Shown here: positions 54,294-64,000 of the stretch, piece by piece | How the letters are laid out: the number at the start of each line of letters is the position of its first letter | How positions within the stretch are numbered: position 1 is the first letter of the stretch | Assembly (NCBI GenBank): GCA_020726505.1 | Contig: JAHLEZ010000007.1 | Location: forward strand, 1,674,001-1,738,000 | Direction: 5' to 3' | Length of the DNA: 64,000 bases | Source: Leptodontidium sp. MPI-SDFR-AT-0119 | Taxonomy: Eukaryota; Ascomycota; Leotiomycetes; Helotiales; Leptodontidiaceae | Notes under the pieces: model-generated | What the model saw: the letters and a program-made list of their open reading frames with translations, nothing else | What the model was told of the DNA's origin: nothing | Database searches by the model: none | Made by a program: the position numbers and the translations under genes

Positions 54294-56865
54294 ATGCACA
54301 GGCCAGGAACATCGACCACCACGCCGCCAGATTATTTGAATTCAGTCCGCAGAAAACGGGATCCGAACCAGCTTCCTGTAAGGCCTAGTACCTCCGCCGG
54401 ACCTGCATCTGCGTCTGCTTCGACTTTTGCAAAGAGGAGGAACGCCGAGAAGAGAGAGACTAAGGACGACCTTCACTTCAACCCGTTGGCTGCTCATGGC
54501 GTAGGAACGACTTTCTACAACTTCCCACTGCCGGGCTCTCTTCCCACTCCCGCCAGCTCGCCAAAGTCTCCTCATCACCCCGCTATGCGAAAGCCTCAAG
54601 TGACTCGCCCTCCCACACCCGAGTCAATAGAAGTAGCACCCACGACGATGAATGTTCCACAGGCTGAGATTGGCATGGCTCTGGGAAGTCCTCAACATCC
54701 ACCCACGACATGGCAACAAGTGCCTATGGATAGGTATACCGAGTCGCCAGATCATGTAGACGATGACTTCAGTAACTCGGTACCAGTCAAGCAGAAGACA
54801 AGCAAGTGGAAACTACTGGGTGGTTTGTTTGGTGGCAAGAAACATGAGGCGCAACCAGCTGCTTTCTATCAGCTACAACCCGAGACGCCACAGCAACCAC
54901 CACCTGTCAATCATGGATTCGACTTTGGAGAACCAGCAACCTCGTGTGAGAAGCCCAAGTCCCGCGGTCGTGGACGTTCAAATTCAAGTGCACGCAAGGC
55001 ACGGAAGCACAAACCAGAGATGAGCAGATCAAACACTGTTCCTCTACGCTTTGATCTTGAAGGCTCGAGTAGACAGAACCAGACAGGAAATCCAGAGATT
55101 ACGATCGATGGAGGGAATGTTGTCTTCGATGGCTCTCATTCAACCCAAAAAGGCGCCGGTCTACTTGATGTTGATATCCCTTCAGTTCAAATGGAAAGGT
55201 ACTCAGTTATGTTTGGTGCTGTCCTCCAGAAGCCACAGTCACAGTCGTCTTCACTGCTAGCTAGACGGCAGGCTACACTTGACAAGTTGAAGACGGTCAA
55301 CGAGGCACTCGCTTCTAAGGTTAGAAGCCCGCATGTCCATTGGGCTCCTTCAAATGACTGGTTCTAATGGTGGAGAATAGGAACGCGAACTGGAGGCCAA
55401 ATCCAAGTTATTACTGCCCAGACGAGCGACCTCACCCGGTTTCAAGACTCAGAGTCCGGCCTTCTCACTATTCCCAAGCACACCTCGCACCAGAGACGCA
55501 TCTCCTTCGTCGCGATCACGGCCTTCAGTAACTCTTCAACGATCCAACACTTCCCCAGCCGCACTCTCCCCATCACGACCTTCATTCGCTCCTGGAATTA
55601 GTAACGAAGACCACGCGAACCTCGTCTCCGCCGACTCGCCTACAGTACCCATGCGCCAACACCCAGACACGCATCGAGGTCCTCGAGCACTGAGGAAGAA
55701 GGAAGAACTAAATGCAGTACCCGAGCCAGCACCAGAGGAAAAGAAATGGTCACCAGATCAGTCACATCTCCTGCTCGATTCATCCAGTGACAACGAAGGC
55801 GAGAAGGAAGACGAAGAACCCATCGCCGTCGCCATTCCCATGAAGCCCAAACTCCCAGAACCGACCTGGCAAATGGTCAACCCTACCCACGCTGCTAATG
55901 ATTCCGTTTCTGGTAGTTCAACATCTGGATCAGATCACTCAACCTCCACATCAGCATCCAGCATCACCACACCCCTCAGCGCCTCAACAGCACCCTACCC
56001 AGTCGTCAAACCCCTCCGCATGAACTCGCCCCCTCAAACCCGTACAAGAGCAGCTACCATCGCCCAAAAACCCACGATGACTCGCTCCCGAAGCGCCACG
56101 ACAGTCGGGGCACTAAGCTCCATCCCCCGCCGTAACGCCAGCGCCGCAATGCCTCCCTCCGCCGTCTCAAGTCCCAAATCAGAAGAAGACGAAGCCCGTC
56201 TCGAATCCGCAGCCGACGTCTCCATCGCCCGGCAGATCTCCGTGTCCCGCCAACAGAGACAACTCCTCGTACCCATCAAAACCAGTCTTAAAACACCCAG
56301 CACAGGCAGTCTGACTAAGAAAGACCGCGTAGTAGGAGGCCAGAACTTCCCGTCCCCTGCGAGTGGTATCGGAGCCATGAGCGTGGGGAAGGTATCGAGT
56401 CCTCTCGGCGCCATCGCCATTGCTACGAAAGAGGAGCGAGACCGAGAGAGAGAGCCGAGACGGGGAAGTCCCCAGGCTGAGAAGACAAGCAGGGAGAAAT
56501 CTACCACGGAGAGATTAGTACAAGTCGCCAAACCCAGCACACCGACACTGGTCGTCGTAGGCGAGGGTGTAGATGACAAGGGGAAAGCCTGGTCGGGCGC
56601 AACAGCGACAGCCAATGCGAACATGAGTATGAACAATCAGCAATCACACGCACCAGTAGGCTTCTCAGAGCGGAGAAGGCAGAAAGAAGCAGCGAGTTCT
56701 AGTTCTGGCTCGAGCTCACATTCGCACGCGGGTCCTATCATAGGAGAGATCCGAGTCGGACTCACTGTTGCGAGGGATAGTTCGCCAGCACGACTAGCGA
56801 GGAATTTGTCACATAGGAAGAGCGAGAGGGTCGTTGTTGAGAGGGTCAGCGTGGCTTCCAATTGA
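54294..56865 (+). CDS. Large Ser/Pro-rich disordered fungal protein
   Basis: Two exons, 54294-55319 and 55381-56865, give 836 residues. The 61-nt intron (GTTAGA, TTCTAAT branch site, AATAG) joins NEALASK to ERELEAKSKLL. The start at 54294 (MHRPGTSTTTPPDYLNSVRR) is a best guess; the same frame is open upstream to about 54123. Most of the chain is low-complexity. Ordered-looking islands are KTSKWKLLGGLFGGKK, VQMERYSVMFGAVLQ followed by LLARRQATLDKLK, and short PAFSLFPSTP-like motifs. The 'MERYSVMFG' block plus a helical 'RRQATLDKLKTVNE' is shared by a conserved Pezizomycotina family of unknown role. Phosphorylation is likely, given many SP/TP sites. Function unknown. Confidence 0.7.
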
Positions 56866-57723
56866 GACCTTACTCATGCCATACATATCTTTTCTTTTGT
56901 TTACCTATGCTTCTCTTCGGCACACGGCTCGGTTAAGGATTGGAATGGGGATAGGGATGGCATAGGGATGGATTTTATCTTCAGAGAGGAAAAATTGATA
57001 CTCAGGTAGTATATAGGGGGAACATGGCTTGCATTTACTTTCCTTTTCATTTATGTATATACCAGAAATCGAGGGATCGGATAGGGATGGGAGTGAGATA
57101 CACAGCTGTGGAGGGCGAGTGGGATATCCTCTTGAGTTATGGACGGAGTAGATTCTTATGATACCAAAATCTTTTTGCTTTCAATCAATCACTGCCATAT
57201 CAATCAATTCATTTGACTTGTCCTCAATGCTTTGTGTGCGGGAAGTAGCAAAGTCAAGTCTCGAATGCCTTGTGAGCGAACCTCTAGAATTAGCATTTCA
57301 ATCCCACGCAGAAACGGCGTCCAACTTCTCCAAAACGATATCGAACCTCTACAATCAGCACTTTTAACCCCATCCAGAAACAGCGTTCTCCACAAACAGC
57401 ATTCAGCCTCATCCAGAAACAGCGTCCAACCTCCCGCAGGTCACGTCCAGGTTCTGCCCAAACAGCAACATTCGCGCAATGGGCTTTTGGTTCTCACCTT
57501 TACGTCAAGCTTATTCACGGTGAAGTTATTGGATTCAGGCTATCTGGTCGAGGACCTTACCGATTAGTCGACCGGAGAGACGACGTGGATTCTGCCTATT
57601 ATGTGAGCCTTTCTTCAGATAGCCTGTCCACGTCAATACCGCGCTTCTCCTTCAATTTCTGGACTTCGGCTTCCTGCCTATCGATCTCCTCCCTCAGCTT
57701 GGCCCATTCTGAATTGTAGACGC
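56866..57723. other. Intergenic with a short tandem repeat
   Basis: Holds the 3' flank of the Ser/Pro-rich gene and the tandem repeat listed separately. No gene recognised. Confidence 0.5.
57279..57437. repeat. Degenerate tandem repeat of about 62 bp, 2.5 units
   Basis: CGAACCTCTA recurs at 57279 and 57341, each time followed by a segment with CAGAAAC-GCGT and a run of CCAA/CCACA. A third partial unit (CATCCAGAAACAGCGTCCAA) follows near 57412. Units differ by scattered substitutions. Confidence 0.6.
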
Positions 57724-59074
57724 CTAAGGCTCTATCTTCATCTTGACAAAGTCGCCAACCTCTGCCTCTGAGACTGTGGCAAGGTCATCAAGGTGAGGTA
57801 TCATGGCTCGGAGTTGTACCCAGGGCATACTATCAGGGCCGTCGAAGGATGAGTAAATGAGTTCGTTAAACCAGAACTTGTCATCGGCCATGGATTGTCT
57901 CATTAAGTTCGAGAGCTCCTGTGCCGCACCCTCCTGTGTCATAGCCGCAAGTTCGCCCCCTCGTCTCCTTTTCTCCTCCTCTTCTAGCGCCCGCACGAAT
58001 CTCTCGAAGTAACCCTTTATACCTGTCAGGCATGGAATTCTTATCCTTGCCGCCCCAGGCGTCGGGTCTTTTGAGCAGAAGCCACCGAGGCGGCGAGAAG
58101 AGCAGCTGGTACGACCCGGCATATGCCCACTCCCAATCAATTACCCCTACGATTTTGAGGTCTCGCCGGTTATTGACAAGCATATTTCCTGGGCGGAAAT
58201 CGTCGCAGATAAGCTTGAATGGCCCCGTTATACTTTTGTGAGACAAAACGGGGGAGTAAGGCCTTGAAGATGCTACAATAGGTGTACTTCCGCTTCGCAT
58301 CGTCCTCATCGTCGACCGAATTTAGCTGCTCGCAGAGATGTTGTTGATCCTGCTTAGCTATAGAGTGAAAATACTCTGTAGCTAACGAGTATGTCGTAGA
58401 GGTGGAACCTGGAAGTGATGAGACCAAAATCAAGCTGGCTAAAGAGAATAAAACATCAACTCCCGCATGACTAACGATTTCGTGTGCCCTTAATGTCACA
58501 GGCCTCGAATCAATGGTCACACTCCCATCGCCCATCTCGGAAAAGCTGCCGATCCTAGGAAAGTTGAGCTTCGACAGCTGTAACATAATATTTGCAATCT
58601 GCCGGTAAATTGTATCGAGGTCGTCATCGCTAAGATCTGACCGTAGGATTTCTGACTCCGGTTCTTTAAGAATAGCAACTAGAGACTCGCCTTCAATAAA
58701 GTCGGCGATAATGAACGGACCTAATCCGAGGGGATTATCGGCAGCCACCCCCCAAGCTATGACCGTGGGGACAGGAAAGTGGTATTCCGACGGATGAGAC
58801 GCATTGTTGCCACCTCGTGCTTGACCTTCTCATCGCCATTCACAACCCTCCCAGGTACGGAGAACCGCACCATCCACTGCACTCCGTCGTCGAAGCGCAC
58901 CTTGCAACACCAGTTAAACGAACCGCAGCTATCTCCATCGAGCGTGCAAGACATCCCGCCGCGAAAGGTCGACACCCAGGTTGTCAGCGGAACCCCACGA
59001 CATTGGTTGAATTTGTAGGACCATAATCCAGCCTCCACATAGTGGGCGCGTTCAACACGCTCATCCCAATCCAT
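57724..59074 (-). pseudogene. APH-type phosphotransferase, frameshifted
   Basis: A continuous protein can be followed only by changing phase three times on the minus strand. Segment 1 (59074 to about 58790) reads MDWDERVERAHYVEAGLWSY...VRFDDGVQWMVRFSVPG...MRLIR. Segment 2 (about 58790-58240) reads FPVPTVIAWGVAADN, GPFIIADFIEGESL. Segment 3 (about 58240-58050) holds the catalytic loop CDDFRPGNML and VIDWEWAYAG. Segment 4 (to 57724) reads GIKGYFERFVRALEEEE to the stop. None of the phase changes has GT-AG boundaries. Each therefore looks like a small indel, near 58780-58797, 58225-58240 and 58021-58050. The family is PF01636-like, distinct from the intact copy at 23.8-24.9 kb. Sequencing error is the main alternative. 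Confidence 0.75.
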
Positions 59075-59724
59075 TATGTGCTTCGTCGGACTCCAGGCAG
59101 GGTTTGTGCTTGTGGGAATTTTGGATTTACGTACAGTCGAGTCGAGATTTGGAGGTCTAACTCCCTGCAGCCCCTTATCAATATTTCGTGCATATGCGGG
59201 AAGGGCCGGCCCAGACGCCTTTGCTCTGCGAGCATGGGGACGTGAATTTTAAGCGTCCTAACTGCAACTTCATCCTTCTTAGTAGCCTCACAGCCTCACC
59301 TCCGCTTTCGCAAAGATACATTTGATTCGGCCACTACGCTTCTCTTGTCTTACACTACACAGGTTGTAACAAATTTAACTAAGTGAACAGGCTGCTAGCC
59401 TACACATTTCCAGTCTCAATCCTTCACTCAACTACCTCTACCTATTTTATTTACCGCACCCGGCTTTCTATTATTTCACATGAAATAGTCTCTCAACGCT
59501 ATTGTGCGGTAACCGTAAAAGAGAGACGAGTTGAAGTCCAAGACACTACCAAACGAATCGATAGTCGCCTCCGAGCATAGCGTGATAATCTGCCTGCAAA
59601 GTATACTTTGACTTTTGACCAATAGCTTGCGCCAGATTAGAGCGATTTCCATGTTCTACGAGCGATATAATGCGTAAGTGCGTGAGTTCTGATTACTAAC
59701 TATTCATTAGATTGAAGAACCGAC
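59075..59724. other. Intergenic, no gene recognised
   Basis: Between the pseudogene start and the 3' end of the glycosidase gene. Short frames only. Confidence 0.5.
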
Positions 59725-61505
59725 TCATGACTTCTCAAGATCCTGAGTCGGTTCCAGCGAGTACACCGTCGCCTCCGTGATCATGGTTCGCGCAGGAATC
59801 AGCACTGGAACCGGCGCGCCACCATAGTCAGGATCCTCGTTCGGCATGTTTATCCATCTATCATGACTGGTCTCGTCGCCACCTAGATATCTCTCCGTCT
59901 CTAACAATCCTTTCTCGACGTCAGAAACGCGCTTCTCTGTGGCATTTGAGATGCCGGTGTACACAGACTTTGGCGAGGTCGATTTGAATGCCGCTTTGAA
60001 ACCCATGCCGATAAAGAGGAATCGGCTTGGCTCCAGCTCGATGATAATTCCGAAGCCTGGGCCTGGCTTGCCGAAGACGAAGGCGCGTGTGATCGTTACT
60101 TCAAACTCTTTGAAGCGTTTGGTGATGGGCTTGTCGGCCTTTTCGGACTCAAAGTCGTCCATGCAGAAGCCAACCATGGACTCAGGCCGCAGTCGCGCCT
60201 TGGAGATTGTCGTTGACACGGAGGCTAGGAGTTTGTAGTGCTTGGTGAAAGCGGACTCCTGTGCCGTGAGCGAATCAATGCCGAAGGGACTGACTCCAAT
60301 AGCACCGTGGGTGCCTATAGCTGGCCACATGCGCCTGGCGCCGTACTCGTCTCTTCGCTGCTCGGGGATGAAGAGGAGGTTGCCTTTGTGACAGTAAGCG
60401 GCGCAGGTGTCCTCGTAGTCACCTGCGTATATGTCGGGCGATAGAAAGTCTATCGTTGGCGCGTACCTCATCCAGATGTCGAGAACATTCGGCGTCGGTC
60501 CGCCAGAAGGATACTCTCCAGGCTGTCCGCCTCCACTAGCAGGACCAGCTGTGCTCGATTCGCCTTCCGCAGCGGGCATTGGGATCCAAGCATTTGCGTA
60601 CAGGGGAAGTGGGTATACTTCCCGTCCTGCTGCTGCAACCTGCTCAAGATACAGGGCGTAGTGGTACGCCATGAAGAGCTCGTCGGCGCGATTGCTCTCG
60701 CCAAAGACGCCTTTCCAGGAACGGTCTTTGCTGCTGTCGTTGGGGGACCCCTTGAGCCTTTGGAGCGCGCTGGGCAAACTGCTAAAGATCGCTTTGAATT
60801 TTGGGTGCAGGCTATCCCATTCGGAGGAGAGGAATTCTATTAGATCTTCTGGCACGGCAGAGTTGAAGAGTCGATCCGCAAGGGGACTTCTGTCACGGGA
60901 ATCTCCTAGGCAACCAACCTCATTCTCTACTTGTACCATGATCACGGTCTGTTTAGTGTCGACTTTTTGAAGGTGGCTCATCAAAGTCTTGAACGCTCTG
61001 GCATCAGCTGCGACACCATCACCAGCAAGGATAGACAAAGTCCCGGTCACCTCCAGCTTTCCTTCCTTGCGATGAAGCATGTGCGGGAACCGGTCCATGT
61101 CCCTTATTACCCACGAAGGAGTATAACTCGACTGGCCTACAACACACATCAGCACCCATGTCATATCTTGATAGGTACCAAACAGTTCCTACCATTCTTA
61201 AACGATCCGAACCAGAGAAGAATAAGCCGCAGGCCATGCGACTCGGCACCTTTGAGAATGACGTCCAGCTCGGTGAAGTCGAATTGGCCCTCGACGGGCT
61301 CTATGCACTTCCACGTGACGGATCCTAATACTGTGTTGATGCCCATATCACTGAGGTTCTGCCAGGCTGTGTCCATATACCGCGAGGAGCTCAGCGACGA
61401 GTTGTGCAGCTCGGCGCCGCGGAGCAGCCATGGCTTGCCGTCAACAATTAACTCCCATGTTGGGCCGGTCTTGCGTAATAAGGGGATGGATAATGGATTG
61501 GCCAT
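59725..61505 (-). CDS. Beta-galactosidase-like glycoside hydrolase (GH35/DUF5597 type)
   Basis: Two exons, 61193-61505 and 59725-61136, give 574 residues. The 56-nt intron 61137-61192 (GTAGGA...TTGTAG) joins SFKNG to QSSYTPSWV. The N-terminal TIM-barrel strands read ELIVDGKPWLLRGAELHNSS, GINTVLGSVTWKCIEP and LILLWFGSFKNG, like GH35/GH42 enzymes. The proposed acid/base is the Glu of VQVENEVGCLG, and the nucleophile region is LFIPEQRRDEYG. The C-terminus (ITRAFVFGKPGPGFGIIIE, FLFIGMGFKAAF) fits the DUF5597 domain seen in such proteins. There is no signal peptide, so the enzyme is probably cytoplasmic and acts on imported beta-galactosides. The next gene on the same strand is a sugar transporter, which supports that role. 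Confidence 0.82.
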
Positions 61506-62631
61506 GCTGGTTGTTTTGGGTACTTAACGATAATAGCGATGGTGGTGGTGGTGATAATGATGCTGATGATAAGGCCCTTTGATACAAATAAAGGAATGAA
61601 TGAATGCAGAGCACGTATAAGCAGAGCACGTGCAAATCAGACAATCAATCAACCAGTCAACATAGAGAAGAGGAAGTTATTATTATTATTTAATATCTAC
61701 CTCCCCGCTTCTCGGCAGCCAACCGCTACGCGAGTCGAGTTCAGCCGCCTCTCATTCATTCGTCCAAGTTTCTCCGCCTCCCCACCTCACGCGGATCATT
61801 ATTCATTATCTGCACCGAGCTATTCGCACCTCTTTGTCCCGACTATCAAAACCGCCTTCCTGCCTTCCTCTGGTTCTCTTCGGCTCAGCCCCGACGCGTC
61901 CGTGCTTAATGCTTGGTATTGATATTTCCCAACCGAGGGTAGGCATAGTCAGTCAGTCAAGGACTTGATTGGTAACTGGCTTTTGTAGCGAGCCTCACCC
62001 ACACCAAACAATCGCGATATTGAAGAATAGACTTAAAAAGAATAGACTTGAAAAAAGAATTTGATATCAAATCACGGTACTTACCCGAATGCTACCCAAG
62101 GTAGGTAAATACATACATATTCCCGTTGGCGAGAGTGTTTTCTTTGTCTTGGCTGTCTTGGTATTGCATTGCTGCTCAACCGTTTCCTACCTATGTATAT
62201 ATGACTTCTCACTCACTCAGGAAGGAAGGATGGAGGGAATCAATAACTTCTCAATGGAGTGAGAGCTTAGGTGTGAACTTACGGAGGCTGAGGGCTATTT
62301 ATATCTTTGTTGATAAGGCACTGTACGTGGATGAAAAAGAAAAAAGGAATGAGTTGATGATAGTGAGATTCGCTTGATACTAATACTAATACTAATGACG
62401 CGTCGCTAAAGCCCACCGGCAAGTAATACGCGCGATCTAACTCCGCAACAAACAAACAACCGCTCTACTGAACCACATTTCATGGTATTATGAGTGATAC
62501 ATAAAAGGGTCGTACTTTCAACAGGCGATTCCTCAATCAAGCTGTCCTCCGCTACTCCATGGTTGTGATTGTACGAGTTTCAACCCATATCCAAACGAAC
62601 CCCGCCACATATACAACTGACCCTTCAGCAA
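61506..62631. other. Intergenic, no gene recognised
   Basis: Short simple repeats (TTATTA near 61678-61692, TACTAA near 62380-62396). No gene seen. This separates the transporter's 3' end from the glycosidase start; both genes are on the minus strand. Confidence 0.5.
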
Positions 62632-64000
62632 TCAAGAATCCTGGAATTTCGAGTCCTTAGTCTCTATGTTCAGAGTATTGAACACAGTACTAATACCCCT
62701 AGGCTCAAGACTCTTCTTCACGGGGTTTGGCGCCTGGAACAACTCGTCCAACTCCTCCAGCGTGCGGTCCTTGGTCTCGGGCCAGAAAAAGTAGATGACG
62801 ACCAGCTCGAGCACGTCCCAGCAGATAAAGGCGACGTAGAAGTAGTACTTGATGTGCTGGAATGCCGGGCCCGACGCGTACTGGATGATGGCCGAGGCGC
62901 AGGCTGTGAACAGCTGCGCGAGCGCCTTGCCCTTGGCGCGCGTGTTGGTGTGCAGGCACTCCACGACGTACATGGGGGATAGGGGCGTCCAGGCGAAGGA
63001 GAAGATGATGCCGAAGAGGTAGATGAATGCGATGGTGGCGTTGGCCGCGGAGGAGTTGTCTGGGTTGTGGTCGGCGAGCTTGGAGGTGGGCGTGAGGATG
63101 CTGAAGCAGACGATGCATGCGGCGAGCGAGTACATGAGGAGTGGTCTCCGTCCGGCCTTGTCGAGGAACATCGTTCCGGTCACAGATGCGACGAAGCAGA
63201 GCGGCGCGTTGATGCCGTTTAGGAGGAGCTTGCGGCTCTGAGATGTGATTCTGGCGTTTTCCAACATGACGGGAAGATAGTAGCTGGTGACTGAGTTGCC
63301 TGACCATTGTCTGAAGACAGCCATGGTGAGGACGCAGATCAGGCGGCGGCGGTGAGCACGAGTCGCAACTAGCTCGCGGTAATCTCACCACCTCTTATCT
63401 GAACCTTCGGTTGAGATTTGATATTCCATCTCCGCCATCTGTAGCTTTACAATTGGGTGCTCTGGATCTTCTTCACCGTGGTACCTTGCCAGGATCGCCC
63501 GTGCGGATTCGTTTCGCCCTTGGCTGATGAGCCATCGAGGGGATTCGGGCAGGAACCAGACGAAGACGAAGATCAGAGAGCTCGCAATAAGCTGGCAGTA
63601 GAGGGGGATACGCCATCCACCGTCCATTGTTTTCGCCGCGTAGACAACCCAGGCGGCAACAATGGCACCAATATACCTTCGCTGCATAAGCAGAGCTCAT
63701 AGATGGAAGGGTGATTGGCTTACCAGAAACAGTTGTAGAGTCCTGACAAAGGTCCACGCCAGGTCGGATGAGCCATTTCGCCCACGTAAACGGGTCCACT
63801 GACGTTGACGAAAGCTACCCCAAATCCGAGGATAAAACGCCCTCCCATGAACATCCCATGATTCAATGCTCGAGCGGTGATGAGAGTGCCTACGATAATG
63901 ATGCAAGAGCCGGTGAACATACCCGCACGTCTACCAAATCGGTCGACGGCAGGACCAACGAATGGGACGGCACATGCGGATCCTATCACACAGAAGTCAG
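62632..64000 (-). pseudogene. MFS sugar transporter, 5' end cut by the window, one in-frame stop
   Basis: Exons 63724-64000 (continuing beyond the window) and 62632-63676 are seen, with a 47-nt intron 63677-63723. Landmarks of the sugar-porter family are in order: PAVDRFGRRAG (loop 2-3), VYVGEMAHPTWRG, WFLPESPRWLISQGR, GTMFLDKAGRRPLL and WPETKDRTLEELDELF. A TGA at 63385-63387 (minus strand) interrupts DKRW-stop-DYRELV in the central loop, where relatives have WW. The frame then continues intact through RQWSGNSVTSYYLP to the stop at 62632. The general layout resembles fungal lactose/hexose permease-like carriers. The upstream limit in the window (about 63986) may be an exon start after TAG. 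It could be a pseudogene, a strain-specific nonsense allele or an assembly error. Confidence 0.8.

Noticed and set aside
63385..63387. Reading GTGAGA at the transporter stop as a splice donor
   Set aside because: The sequence after it is conserved transporter sequence in the same frame, and the nearest usable acceptor would delete it and re-create a stop.
1..64000. CRISPR array, bacterial operon or phage
   Set aside because: Introns throughout and exclusively fungal gene families; no regularly spaced direct repeats.

Overview
The window reads as nuclear DNA of a filamentous ascomycete (Pezizomycotina, possibly a leotiomycete). The grounds are: dense genes on both strands; introns mostly of about 45-100 nt with GT-AG ends and CTAAC/CTGAC-like branch sites; fungal-specific genes (kapC, DASH subunit Dad4, RTA1, CFEM-like GPI protein, helo-like/SesA-like protein, DUF5597 glycosidase); and degenerate repeats whose copies differ mostly by C-to-T and G-to-A changes, as after repeat-induced point mutation. 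The lineage below Pezizomycotina is a guess. All exon joins were made by hand from splice signals, reading phase and family knowledge.

Left part (1-12 kb): the end of a Bre2/Ash2-type COMPASS subunit, a small membrane protein, a secreted TAP-type serine peptidase, a cysteine-rich GPI-anchored protein and a membrane RING-H2 E3 ligase. A gene-poor stretch of about 3 kb follows.

Accessory patch (10.6-15.1 kb): a helo-like/SesA-like gene broken by one in-frame stop, an RTA1-like gene that has lost its 5' half at the edge of a 234-bp repeat, an F-box protein, and a second, less mutated copy of the same repeat.

Middle (16-31 kb): a 78-residue cysteine-rich protein encoded by two exons, an NmrA-like protein, an unknown protein, an unresolved locus, an APH-type kinase-like gene, and the 2000-residue RNA helicase Slh1/ASCC3. 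A dead Tc1/mariner-type element of 1.97 kb with perfect 36-bp ends follows at 31.8-33.7 kb. A small gene near 36 kb carries a hAT-type MITE in its last exon, with an exact 8-bp target duplication. An SDR oxidoreductase and a gene-poor region of about 4 kb come next.

Right part (42.5-64 kb): the bZIP factor kapC; arp5 and ies6 (partners in the INO80 remodeller) flanking the five-exon kinetochore gene dad4; got1; profilin; a long serine/proline-rich protein; a frameshifted APH-type pseudogene; and a DUF5597 beta-galactosidase-like enzyme next to an MFS sugar transporter that carries an in-frame stop. Housekeeping genes are intact. Decay (nonsense codons, frameshifts, truncation) is confined to accessory genes and repeats.
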